The position numbers and the translations under genes are program-made. DNA of 64,000 nucleotides from Caenorhabditis remanei (taxonomy: Eukaryota; Nematoda; Chromadorea; Rhabditida; Rhabditidae). Shown piece after piece: positions 24,301 to 36,134 of this stretch. The stretch covers positions 9,982,001-10,046,000 of the forward strand of contig NC_071329.1 in assembly GCF_010183535.1 (NCBI RefSeq). Direction: 5' to 3'. The notes below the pieces were generated by a model. The model saw nothing but the letters and a program-made list of their open reading frames with translations. It ran no database searches and was not told the origin of the DNA. How positions within the stretch are numbered: position 1 is the stretch's first letter; each line of letters starts with the position of its first letter.

Positions 24301-27300
24301 ACGGACAAGCAGATGCAACGAGCGGGAGGCACTAAGTGCCGACTTACCTTGATGATAGAATGAAGAATGTGAGTAATGTTCACTCATGTGCTCATATGAA
24401 CTCTGAGCATAGTGAGACTCTTCTGTGTGCTGATGCTGTTGCTGTTGCATGATGCTGCTACTCTTCTTTTCGGACGAACGAGTCTCTCGAATCTCTCGGA
24501 GCCCACCAGAGGCAAGTCGCATCGAAGCGTGCACATAGTTCCCGAATACTTTCTTGAAAAGCACGAACACGGTGATCTCGCCTCTCGCATCCTTGCGACG
24601 AATTCGTAGATCTTAGGACAACAAGAGTTGAGGGGGGAATCGAGGTTAAGCGCATTTGCAAGGGGGAGAGACGCTTCCTAACTTACTTTACAATAGAGCG
24701 CATTTACAAGTCGCGCGACGCTTTACGAGAAGTTACAGACGAAGTTTACGTATCTAAAAAGGTCATGGTGTGTTTCCTTCTTCTTTTTTCGTTTTAGAAC
24801 TTGGCGTGCGCGTGCTCGGTGCTCGGAGATGGTGGTGGTGGTGGTGTGGGTGTGTTTTTGTGTGCTATGGTGGTTTTTTGGGTGTGTGCAAAACATTGAA
24901 ACGGGGGATATGGTTCAGTTCAAATCACGCAAAATCAATCAGGTGCGGGGGATTCTCAGATTGTTCTAGGGACAGGATATAACAAAATAAACTAACCAGT
25001 AGCTGCCTCGGCGACAGTCGACGATGTGGATCCACGCTCGATTCCGGTATTCTTGATCATGACTGCACAGCTCTCAGCAACTTGTTTGAATTCAGTGAAA
25101 CGGGCTTCGGATGATTGACGTTGGACGTGCTGAAACATATAATTATGTTTTTTCGCTAAATTCTATGCAACTATTACCTTCATTCTGGCTTCAGTTCCGC
25201 TCAAATTGCTGCTAGAACTCTCACTTTTCTGGAGATATACCATATTCGATGCATTCTCTTCTGACATTTCTTTGAATCGACCGTATGTTGCAGTTGAGTT
25301 GGCCGACTTGGAAGATCCTTCCACAGCGAATGAATCAGCGTCATGGAAGATTGTAGTGGACAATGTGGTATTTTCAGTCTCGGCTGATCCAGCAGTGAAC
25401 ACAATTTCACTTTTGTTCTTCTGCTGGCGAATCGCAGAAACTTCTTCTTTCGAACTCTTCTGATTTTCGAATCCACACAACATCATTGCCTGTTCTTCGG
25501 CCAATTCACGGAACTTTCCAGTTTCTTTTTGAATGTTAACATGTTTTGTGGTGAGTTCTGCACTTGCTGATGTCGCTTTTTGGTTGGCAATCGTACATCC
25601 AATTGTCGTATTCTCTTTCTTCAGTTTCGGTCTTCTGATTTCTGTTACAATAGGAGAGTGATTGTTCGCAGTTTCAAATGTTGCCTCGAAGATTGAAGAA
25701 GATTCTTTCTTCACCAAGTCAACAAGAGTCGGTGATCCTCCATTCCACGAAGCCATCGATTCCTCAGATTCTGATTCGTAATGACGTCCCTTGCTTCGGA
25801 ATTTCTTCTCACCAAGAAGTCGTTCTCCTTCCATTTGCATTGCATATTGCCCTCCTTCGGCTTCTCTTTCCATGAATCTTTCTTCAGATGATTCAGAATC
25901 CAGATGTTTTCCACGTTTCTTGAAAGCAACTTCTCCACGAAGATGAATTCCTTCTTGGGACATTTCGTATTGTCCACCTTCAGCTTCAACTTCTCTTTGA
26001 GTCTTCATTGTTGCTACTTTAACTTCTTCAACGTGTTGAACAACAGCCACGTGTTTCTCTTCTTCCTCTTCTGTTTCATATCTCTTGATTCTTCTCAATG
26101 TGGTTTCATCTTCGAATCGTTGTCCTTCTTGTTCCATTTCATATCCAGCTGCTTTTTGTTGTCTCATCATTTTCGATTGTTTCAGCAAGAAAGTTATAGT
26201 ATGAACAAGTGGAACTGCAATTCTGACAGTGTAGTTAGAAGTATCTTCTTTCTTCGCAACATCGCAATCAGCAAATGCGTGAGCACATCTTGGTTCCATT
26301 CTGATAACAGTTGGCTTCTCAATACTTTCTTCAGTTTCAAATCTTCTAATTCTTCTCAATGCACCTTCTCCTTCAAAGTGGTGTCCATCTTTAATCAAAT
26401 GAATATCTGCCTTCTCTGGATCTTCCAACTCAATTTGGTCCTTCTGAAGTTCATCGACGTAAATTTTTTCAACTTTTTCAAGAGGAATTGGAGATGGTGT
26501 CTTATCTGCAGTTTGTTCGAAATGAAGTCTGAGTTGTTCTTCAGCCAATACATCATCAGCACGTTCTCCGATTACGTAGGTCTTCAAAATATTAGTGACG
26601 TCTTCCACTACTTCCACTTCAATATGAGTGAGAGCTGATACAGATTCAGAATCTTCACGGAGATCGCTGAGCAATTTCTTGCTCACTTCGGCAAGGTAAT
26701 CTTTCTTGTTCTGAATTTTTAAATGAAAAGTAGTTTAATTTTTAAAAGACTTACAACAAAGTCAGGAACATTCAAATTAGCTTCTCGTTCCATTTTCGTT
26801 TCGCCGTTTTCGATAAGAGTGATCTGAACACCGTCGATTTCAAATTTTAAAGTCAGCAGTAAAAAGTTACCTTGTACTTAGATTGTCCGTCTTTCATCTC
26901 TTCCAAAATCAAACTCTTTTTTCCAATTGTAGATTTGATCTAGAAGTTTAAAAATGAAGTTTGTATTTGAAAATGAAATTCTAACCTTATAATTAGTGAC
27001 AGTGTCTCTGACTGTCCATGCACTTGAAATGCAACTGTCTACAGTAATCAAGTCGGCTCCCACGATCTTTTCCATTTTAAGCTTTCCTTCAACCGTCGTT
27101 CGAACCTGAAATTATCGATAAATTGAAATGTTAAATTAAACAAAACAATACCACTGGAGGTCCTTGGCGTTTTTCTTCATATTCGATTTCGGTCTCACGA
27201 CGATTAGAAGGCCCGCTTGACGCACTTCGTTGTTGAATTTGAATTTCTGGAATAATTAAAAGAATGAAGTTTGATTCAGAAAAACTTAGATCTTTTTAAG

Positions 27301-29877
27301 AAAAGCAATGCTTACGTCTCTCATTTCTTCTTTCTGCTTGTGGAGATAATCGACTTGATCTGTCGCCTCTGTTGAAGTCTCTTCCATCATCAGTTGCCGT
27401 GTCTACACTATTCTGATCCCATGTATACACATTTCCAACTCTCAGTTGTCCACCATCTATTGTTTTGATTGGTTGTTTCTGTTGAACTGAACTAAGAGAT
27501 GCCGACTTTGGCAGAGCTCTTCTACTTGGCACTGGACTTGGCTCCGTGGACAGACGGAGTAGGTCAAGTGTTGCTTCGTCAAGTTTTGTAACAGATGATG
27601 TTGGAGCTCCGCGGGTGGTTGGACCGGCGGCTCCCTTCTGAGCACGTGGACGATATTGTAAATGGGCGCGGTCACCGAATGCTGATTCGTTCATTGTGCG
27701 ACTTAGTGGACCTGATGATTCATCGACAAAGTGCACATTTCGTGGCGAGGCTGGCATTGACACTGAAAAAATAAAGGATATTATGAATCTTCAGCAAAAA
27801 CTCACTTTCACGATTGTTAGATCTTCGATCTCTATCAATCGTTGCATAATCATCATCATCAAGGTTCGTATTTACCATTAAATTTGGTTGTTGATGACGA
27901 CGATACTCCTCATGGGAGTGTGTTCTTCCCTGGAATTCAGTTGCTTGAATTACATGCTTCTGGCTTGTACATAGTAACACTACACAGTTTTAATGAGATT
28001 TTCAAGCGAATTTTGGTATATTTTTTTAAATCCTATCTTTCTGGTACACGTAATCTGACTGCGTCAAGACAATTTGCAAAAAACCCCATAAAATAACATA
28101 CCCCGGATCTTCTTTCAGATCGTTGCAATAACTCCTGTTCGCGTTGTTTCGCGGTTTTTCGTTCGCTTCGCGCATCGATCACATCTTCTGATAGATTCTG
28201 TTGACTGGTGTTACTTCCAGAACCACCAAACCATCGAGTGAAGAAACCTCCTCCACTTGATGCTTGTTTCCTATCCATTTTCTTCTTTTTCTCTTTCTCC
28301 TTTTTCAATTCCTTCTTGTGATCTTTGATCTTCTTGACTTCCGATGCTGAGGTAACAGCGACTTTCGTCGATGTTAAGGTATCACTGAAATGCTTTATTT
28401 CAGATTGATTCCCCTTTCGAATTAATCAAAAACTCACGGCGGTGACGGTGATCCTGATCCTCTCAGCGGTCTGAAGCCAGGTTTGCGCTTTCCTTTTTCT
28501 CTACAACAACTTGGATTATTGCCTTCTTTGTCTATATAGTCAAGTTTCCGTTCCACAACGAGTGGCGGCGTGTGCAACGGTTCGACGTCACTTTGTACAT
28601 TCAACGAAGTTTCCCACATTGACATGCGTTTATAGTTGGAACTGGACGAGACGAGTGACGGGACAGCGACATGTGGAACAGATGATGATCGTGATTTTGA
28701 TAGTTTTTTACCGTACACGGGTTTTGGTATATGTATTAAACCCGGTACTTCGTAAGGCAAATCACGTCCATCATCGTCGGCTATCGTTGGTTCTTGGAGC
28801 TGTTTTTTCTGTCCTCGAACCGCTCGGCCGCCTGTTACACATTTACACAGACAACAACGACAACACACACAAACCATCCAACCGATCTGGAATGATAGAT
28901 TTAGGACAAAGACAAGGACAATGAATAGTGTTAGTTGAACATTGATTCGATTTGAACCTATTATATCAATTGACTAATGCTCTGACGCTATAAAAACTAC
29001 AAAAATCCCAAGAAAACCCTCTTATGGAGGAATCGTATCAGAAACGGGTTGAAACTGCAAATATGACCGAAAACATATCATTACCTTCTACATGAAAATA
29101 AAAGTACCGTATTCACAGCTAAGATTAAAAGTTTAAATTTCTCTATTTGAATCACAAGACTGGTAAAGCAACTTCCAATATTTTTTAATTAGATAGATTT
29201 TAGACAATTTAAGAAGTTTTTAGACCTATCGTTTTTTTTTCTTCAAAAATCAATAGTGAAAGTTAAGAGTGTAACAAGAGGTTATCATGTCTTATGAAGG
29301 AGGGATTGTAGATGAAGACTCTAAGACTGTACACATGTTCAAGTGGGAACAAAAGCAAAAGAAACGCAGAAATGAGAGCACGCCACAGCGGAAAAGGGAT
29401 ATACACGATTGATTGGAATTCGGAAGTAACAGTTACCTGTGCAACTAAAAGTGCTTGAGCGGTCGATTGTCCGACCGCTGCTGCAAGAAGATCCAACGGA
29501 TCAGGAATGATTGAATTCAGAAATATATTACAAGAAGAATAAAGAAACGAAGTCAGAATAGAATAATCATCTTTCGATCGATTGTTCGTATCAATATCAA
29601 TGCTTTGACAGGTGCGAATAGCTGTTTGCGGCAAGAGAATAGTAGGAGAGGAAAGTAAATCTTTTGCCACGAAACCGCTACCACTCAAGTGGTTTTCTGT
29701 TTCTGTGAGTGGAGTTGATACACTTTTTGATGAAGAAGACGTGTCATCTGATTCAGATATTAATTCATCTGATGCTCCATCAGAAGACACCTCTTGACCA
29801 GAATAATTAGATTGCTTCTGGTGGCATGATGACGTCATAGAAGATCCGGGGAGATCTCTAATTTCGTAGTCGTTCAT
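1593..29877 (-). CDS. cpna-2: Giant copine-domain protein, CPNA-2 orthologue (about 8,361 residues; one 1-nt frameshift)
   Basis: Exon model on the minus strand, 5' to 3': 29877-29437, 28886-28438, 28384-28102, 27929-27806, 27762-27316, 27246-27152, 27105-26986, 26939-26871, 26823-26755, 26710-25178, 25129-24997, 23680-3359, 3305-3227, 3148-3048, 3003-2898, 2546-2415, 2368-2218, 2171-2097, 2048-1913, 1860-1761, 1712-1593. All junction phases agree. The sum is 25,085 nt, one short of 3 x 8,362, the shortfall being a deleted base near 21,750. Order in the protein: disordered N-terminus with a hydrophobic stretch and Cys cluster (about residues 130-165), a short motif repeated four times, about 230-residue repeats, a Ser/Thr/Glu-rich middle, about 38-40-residue repeats, and a C-terminal copine (A-like) domain. 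In C. elegans, copine proteins of this group are linked to muscle attachment sites; function here is inferred. The symbol rests on synteny with trx-1 plus the copine domain. Confidence 0.8.
3420..8550 (-). repeat. ~38-40-residue protein repeats near the C-terminus (type B)
   Basis: The segment reads as many imperfect copies of a motif of the form x-N-x-G-x-P-x-x-F-x-x-x-A-S-x-E, about ten variable residues, L-x-R-x-x-E-x-x-x-E-K. Examples are [33 protein letters not shown] and [17 protein letters not shown]. Alternating hydrophobics suggest beta strands. The last copies (about 3,600-4,120) change to a longer form around [10 protein letters not shown] and [10 protein letters not shown], present two to three times. 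No known family is recognised. Confidence 0.65.
16940..19711 (-). repeat. 1,386-bp in-frame tandem duplication (two adjacent copies)
   Basis: The blocks about 16,940-18,325 and 18,326-19,711 are near-identical with a constant offset of 1,386 bp (462 codons, so frame is kept). Each block contains two type A units, giving an ABAB arrangement. For example 17244-17441 and 18630-18827 are the same length with only rare differences. One patch (17,680-17,730 against 19,066-19,116) is clearly more diverged. Edges were read by eye and may be off by tens of bases. Confidence 0.85.
21743..21756 (-). pseudogene. cpna-2: Single-base deletion breaking the giant frame (assembly error or allele)
   Basis: On the minus strand the frame from 23680 reaches the repeat motif TNDQEK and then stops at TGA three codons later (about 21,731-21,729). 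The downstream frame begins only two bases away and continues the same repeat ([11 protein letters not shown]). Aligning with sister repeats ([32 protein letters not shown]) shows that one A is missing from the run of five A at about 21,750. The whole-gene exon sum is also exactly one base short of a multiple of three. Confidence 0.88.
24348..24522 (-). other. cpna-2: Probable alternative first exon of cpna-2 (short isoform)
   Basis: An open exon with an ATG at 24522 encodes 58 residues beginning [13 protein letters not shown] and containing a Gln/His-rich stretch ([11 protein letters not shown]) and a Ser/Tyr/His-rich end. It closes at a strong GTAAGT donor in phase 1, the same phase as the upstream exon ending at 24997, so either can join the acceptor at 23680 and stay in frame. 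No good acceptor is seen at its 5' edge, and the flank (24,520-24,900) is relatively GC-rich with GGT/GTG runs, as expected of a promoter. It could instead be an internal cassette exon. Confidence 0.6.
25178..26710 (-). other. cpna-2: 1,533-bp exon of cpna-2 with four short repeats (type C)
   Basis: Phase-0 exon of 511 codons. Four imperfect copies of a ~30-residue motif lie in its 5' half: [60 protein letters not shown] and [20 protein letters not shown], each followed by an acidic/Ser tail. The remainder is charged and Ser-rich. The exons just upstream (26,755-27,105) encode a compact, beta-like stretch ending [20 protein letters not shown], which I cannot assign to a family. Confidence 0.7.
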
Positions 29878-32800
29878 TTATTTCGAATAGGACGAATGAA
29901 TGTATGTATGTGGGGGTGGATAGTGATCGAACTTTTTTCTTTTCGATTACACTTACCAGTACATTCGTTTTGCCACCATCTTCACAAAAGACAAGAAGAA
30001 ATAGTGTGTTGATTGAAGAGGTATCAGATAGAATTGAGAGCAAATAATTAACGAGTGTTTGTGATTAGCGATCAACATGAGGAAGAGAAAGATGAAGAGA
30101 GTACAAACGGAATGGTGTAGGTCAAAACTGTTTCTTGAGATATACGATTACTACTTTGTTTTTAGAATTCAATATTCCGGATCAGTTCTAAAGAAAGAGT
30201 TGATTAGACAAGTTGTTTCTAAAATGCCCGGTATCTCTTAGATACTTGTAGAACAATCTGCATCCTAACTTCTTTTCTTTTTCATACTTTATGTTTTGCT
30301 CTCATTCATGCCACTTTCTCTTTTTGCTGATACGTTTGATCTAGTTTCCACTGCCAGTTTCTTTGCCAGCCAAGTGGCTTGTTATCCGTAAGAACCAAAA
30401 CGACAGAAAATGCTCCGTGCTCTTTTCTCTCTCTTAGTTACATTGTTGACCTCGAAATGTGCCGTTTCGCCTATCACTTTTTGTCGAACATATGTCCTAG
30501 CACCAAACGTTTCTCGATATCTTTTTTCAACTTCTTTTTCATCTCTTTTCGGGTCGACTACTTACAAAAAACAGAGTTTCAGTAGGCTACCAGTCGAAGT
30601 GGGAACAGTTTTTGAGGTTACTTAAGTCTGAAGAATTAGAGAAAAGATGAGAGAATACAGCGATCATAGAGAAGATGGATGGATGTGGAATTCTCATTGC
30701 GAGAAAAATCTCACAACAGACAGCTGTTGATTTTTGAGCTTCTGATAGAAAGTGTTATAGAAATGACAAGAGAGAAAGGGTAATTATCACACTGAAAATA
30801 ATGTTATGGATAAGAAGAAAAAGGTTGAAGACTGTTTGCGTGAGAAATGAGAAATGAGAACAATATGGATGAAATTGGTTTTTGAACAGGATGAGAACAA
30901 GCAGGAGGACAAGATACTTGACGAGAAAAGAGGTGATTTGAAAAAAAAACGAGTGTAGACAAAAGAGGTGTCTGCCACGTCATTGAATGGTTTGCAAGAT
31001 TTGTGTCATGGTTTCAGAATGTAAAAGTGTGAAACTACTGTCAGTGATTGTCAGCAAATAACTGAATGGAAGGAATGGTATAGTTACCCGAATTGTGTCA
31101 TCATTAGTTGATGAAATGTGAAAGCAGTGAAAGCAACTGAAAAATCTCGCGCACAATATCAGATTATAATTCAGAGAAATTTTAAGTCTCGTCGGTGTTG
31201 TAGATAATGACTATCACAGTTTCTATTTCATCGATATCAACTGGTTACAGTAAGCATTGGTAAGAAAGGAAGCACTAAATGTTTCCAGGAGGATGGTACG
31301 ATTATCAGTCAAACGTATTAGTATGGAACAAAGGTAGATACATAAACATACACAATTGAGAAATTTTCGAGAAAATTTAGCCGAAAATTTCAAAATCTGA
31401 GGAGAGTCTGGCGGTGAGAAAGAAAAAAGTGAAATCGAACAGCTCGTATAGAAATTTAACGACTGGAATCCGGTTGACACATGTCGCATCATTTCATAAA
31501 ATGTTAGCATATTGACAGATAGATATAACAGATATTTTCAGAATTGCACTCTAATTTCAGAACATCAAGAAGACAACAACAACAAGATCAATCAATAAAG
31601 AAGAGATAAAAAGTGGGAAATTGATAAGAGAAAAGGATGTATGTGTGCATGTGGGGGCGAAGCAAAAAGATATTGTATAGAATAGAGAGAGAAAGATGAA
31701 GAAGAGGATCGAAAAGTGTGTGATACCCGCAGATGAAGCTCTTTCTCGGCTACTTCCATCGGGCGCCTGTCGTTCGTGTCTGATGTCTCTTCGAATCAAT
31801 GTTTTCCCGAGTTTTGAGTTTGTAGATGATGAAGAGAACAATCAATTGGAGCTGATAGAGGAGAGAAAAAGAAGTGCCAGGATGTTACAACCTGGGACGG
31901 CGAAGAGGGGAATAGCGTCCATTGAATGGTCGAGAAACACTTTGTCAAACTTTGCTGATACTTTTGAAACGTTCACTGTTGACCACTTTTGAAATGTTTC
32001 ATGGGAAGTTTTAAAATGAGTTATTCTAGTTAGCCAGGGAAAACTTAGTGTTCGAGGAAGACAACTGGGGTGGTGTGATATCAATCATTCTCCAGTTCAG
32101 TTTACATCGAGCTTTGGTTAATCAATCATTGATGACCATTACATAAATCAGATATTAACCAATATTCCTAGATTCTGGTTACACGAACTCGATGGATACA
32201 TTCAAACAGAAACAAAATTAGAAGAAAAAAGAAATATCTTGTTGCGGATCCTATGGCGGCTCACAAACAAACACATGTCGTCGGAGCCTCATAATCTTTG
32301 GAATGCAATAAAAATGTTTCTGAGAGATTCCATGAGGTTTTTTTAAACCAGTTCCGGAACAGTGAAAAAAGAGTTTTATGTGGGAGCTTTTTAAATTCTC
32401 ATTCAGATAAAGGTGATTAACAGAACAAAAGATGGTGTCTGCAGTTTGAAGTGATCGAAATCAGGACTCAGAGAGCTGGCTTCTGCAAATCTGAAACAAA
32501 ACATGAACTCTTTAAAAAATTATTTTGATCAGTTATCTTCTTGATTGAAATGAATTCCCGAGCATGCTGTTGCTATCAATACGATCACTCATGAATTCCA
32601 ATTCAGGTTTCCTAAGTTCTTTCTTCACTTCATAAACCCTAACTCTAATTTAAAAAGGTTCTCTTGACCTTCCAAACATCAAATGTTCAAACTCCCGTAA
32701 TTTGATGTCATTTGATGTCTTGAAACTTAAAAACCAGCAGTCAAGTTCTTATTAAATTCAAAGAAAACTTGAACGTTCAATCCATCATGATTTTGTTCGC

Positions 32801-35800
32801 TTTCCAAAAGTCTTTGAGACCTTTTCCGGTGCAATTTCCTTTGGATAATTATATGGTTTGCCGTCGGAAAGCTGTCTACTTTCTTGAAAAAAACATCAAA
32901 AAAGGCTGCCTTTTTACTCGAAAATATCGTCAAGAGCTTTTTTTATTTTGTCTGAAACACAATGTCTGGGTCTCTTATTCTCCTTCACAATGTGCTCTTT
33001 GTAATCCGATAACCATTCTCGGCTACCGCTAATTACGTATTCCATGCCTCTGTCTGTTTGTGTGGTCCTGCTCCGTAAATAATTTGTTGGCTTTCTGACA
33101 AAATAAATGATCTTCCCTTTTACGACGTGTCCAGACGAGTTCTATGACTCGTTATATGAACATTTACTCGTTTTTCAAAACACTAATCGGATATCTGATG
33201 TTTTTATGTCTAGAAGAAATTTAATGAGAACGTTTTCTTATTACTATTTCCGTTTTCTGTCTTCTCGAGCTTTTCTGACCTGGAAAACTGAGTTGTTTCT
33301 AATAAACTTTTACGAGTAACCAATTTTTCATGAAATTCTCACCCTCTCCCACGAATTTTTTTTACTTATTCAAAAGTTATTGAAATTTCAGACTCTTTCA
33401 CTCAGTCATCACATGATTTCATTCGCTCTTGAACAATATCTTCTATGACGTCTGTAGGCAATACCTATCAAAAACTGACAGGTTATCAAACATCCCCTCT
33501 CTGTGCTCATTTCTCTTGAGCCTTCGAACTGTAGACTATTTTCCAGTAATTCACGCATTCGAAACACATAACGTTTTCCTAGTTTCTGTATATCCCAAAC
33601 GTCCAATTAGAGAACAGTTTTACTGAATACTTGAGTTATCGTGTGTCCCACTTTCCTCTGTTATTCTAGACTAGTATTATTCTGTCTGGTACTTCTTCTC
33701 GCTGTCCATCATATCAAAATTACAATTCTAAACCAGTGATCGTCTGACATCGTAACTCAATAGCGAAACAGAGACAGTGTTGGATACTTGGAGACTCAGA
33801 CATAGATTACACTGTGATCAGGAGCGCACTTTGTGCACTGGCTACTCCGTCGGCAAGTGGGCACTTTGATAAAAACTTCCCATTTTATTGTGAATATCCG
33901 CCCTTCTACTTCCAAGATTTGTTCTTCTCCTCAGTTGTTTAGTTCAGTGATCCAATACGTTATTTCCACGTCATAAAACATTCTTTTGTTTTTTTTCTAC
34001 TGCATATTTCCTTTTTCTTCTCGACCATTGTTTTACTTTTGCATATTTTCTAGTAGGAGATGTCGTAGGTGTTTTCTATAGTCTCGGGAAGTTAGAAATC
34101 GTCAAAAATGTCAAAGTTTGAACTGAGATTATGTATGAAATCATGAGAATTCTGAAAAAAAGGCGTCGCGACACCGATACTAATCCTAATGTCTATCTAC
34201 AGTATTCTTTGAATTTCTTAAACTTAAATTATTCGAATTATCAACAAAGATTCCAGGAAAGAAGATTTTTTTCAGATTGCAAAAAAAAACTTGGTATGTT
34301 GCTTACTTTTATCAAGTCCATTGATCAATCCCATAAATGAAAAATAACAAGACGAACTTGCACAAAATATGAATTATATTTTTTAATCAAACCCATATTC
34401 TCCCTCTTTAGGAAGTGATGTATTCGTTCTCGTAACTCTAATTCTGTTATATTGTTTCCCTCTGTTTTTCCTTATTTTTCATTTGATTCTGCACATGAAT
34501 CTGTTCATTATTCTCCAACGTACCCACTGAAAAAGGCGTGTTTCCTTTCTGCCGCTTTCTCATTTTCATCTCCTATATATTTCCATTTTCTAACACTCTA
34601 CAGCAACAAACCTCCTTCGTCATTCCCTTATTTTTAACACAATAACAATAATAAATGAACATTAGATACGTATACTTCTCGAGACCTTATTTTTCTTCTT
34701 CTTCTCTTACAATTACATTCTGTATCTAGAACTATTAATTAAACTCACCGCCGCCTCACATCTATTATCCGGTGCCCGAGAGAAGAGAACCTTTCGTGGC
34801 TTCTGATCTTTGTTTGTTCTCGCACTTGTCAACTCCTCCCCAACTCTTTAGTTTTACAAGTTTTGTTTGACCAAACTGATTTTTCTTTTTATATCTTACG
34901 TCCCCCCAATTGTTTCTTGTTCCCATCCATCGACATCTGGAGCTTTCTGATATCTTCGGGAAAAGCATCTGCTGTTTAGTGTTGAGATGAGTCAGTTAAA
35001 TTCTGGACACCAGCTCATTCTATCGGATGTCTGGTTTCTTTTCATTTCTCGAGGTGGTCAGCAGCAGATATATATCGTGAGCTTTTCATTTATGATTTCT
35101 CCAGTTCGTGTGATGAACGGTTAGTTTGGATTGAAAATTTCACAAGCTTTCCGTCGGGTGAAGTTTGTTTTGTTACCCACTTACCGCTCTTTTCCGGTTT
35201 ACAGTAGAAAACAGAAACTCGGAAGAATCTGATCAAAACACAACATATTGGAGAATTCATGAATTCATGAATTGATTCATTTCAGTCATAGACAGAGACC
35301 CTCACAATATCGAAAATTATAACTTCTGACAATTCTTGAAATTTACAGTAACACGCAGATCGAATACAGTATTCCTGTGGCGTCTGATTCTCTTTTTTGC
35401 AATCAAAATACAGATCAAAAGTGATGCTATTTCTTTTTAGTGTCGTCTTTGTATTGCAATGCAAACTTCCACAAGTGACACATTTAAATAATTCAATAGG
35501 TGTGTCTTTGAGTTGCTAAGAAAGTCTCAAAGATCCTTTTCGAAGGAGATGAAAATACAAAATGTCCCAAAATGGCAACTATCAATGTCACTTCAAAGTG
35601 GACAATTGAATTTGGAAGAGCAGCGTTTCGAAACGAATTCAAATCGCATTGTACCCATTCTCTCTGACGTCCTCCGAGCAGATGACGTTTCATTCTTCAG
35701 CTGTCAGTTCTCGTTTCGGTTAGCTGCAATATTCACTTTATTCTTTGTTTAATTCCCTTGGTATACGTACATCTTCTAATCCTTAATCCTGAATGTTTTA

Positions 35801-36134
35801 TTAGTTTTTATTAGCATTTGTCTATCAGTTCATGTTTTTTCAAGACATTTGAATCCACTAACTCTATCCAGACAGAGTCAACGAATTTGGCATTTAAAAG
35901 TTGTTATTATCTGAAATTTTGAACGAAATGATGAAACTTAAATCTATGTTTTTGCCTTTGCACTCAGTTCTTTCACCTTCTTCAGCATTTCGCCTTGATC
36001 ACAGAAAGTCGCTTCCCACGAAGATTTCCTCTTTCTCTTCTTGAGTTGATAATTGCTCTTTTTGCGAGTTTCTCATTCACTTTGTCTCGCTTCCTTTTTT
36101 CATTTTAATTCATTTCAACTTTTCAGAAGTTACA
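29878..36134. other. 6.3-kb divergent intergenic region, no confident gene
   Basis: AT-rich sequence between the start of cpna-2 (-) and the start of the second copine (+). Many short open frames exist but none has splice structure or recognisable protein content. A possible exception at 31,690-31,990 is noted as a finding. The region likely holds promoters and enhancers for both copine genes. No tRNA or rRNA was recognised. Confidence 0.5.
36121..36134 (+). promoter_or_regulatory. Candidate trans-splice acceptor and 8-nt leader before the second copine gene
   Basis: A pyrimidine-rich tract ends in TTTCAG at 36121-36126, only eight bases before the ATG at 36135. This is the usual geometry for SL1 addition in Caenorhabditis. 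It could also be an ordinary intron acceptor if an upstream non-coding exon exists. Confidence 0.55.

Noticed and set aside
25904..26638. 244-codon plus-strand frame rich in Phe/Ser opposite the 1.5-kb exon
   Set aside because: Antisense shadow of a Glu/Lys/Arg-rich exon (GAA/AAG becomes TTC/CTT); the composition is an artefact.
28511..28924. 137-codon plus-strand frame overlapping minus-strand exon 28438-28886
   Set aside because: It is the complement of a well-supported cpna-2 exon with phase-matched splice sites; its own translation has no start context, splice sites or recognisable content.
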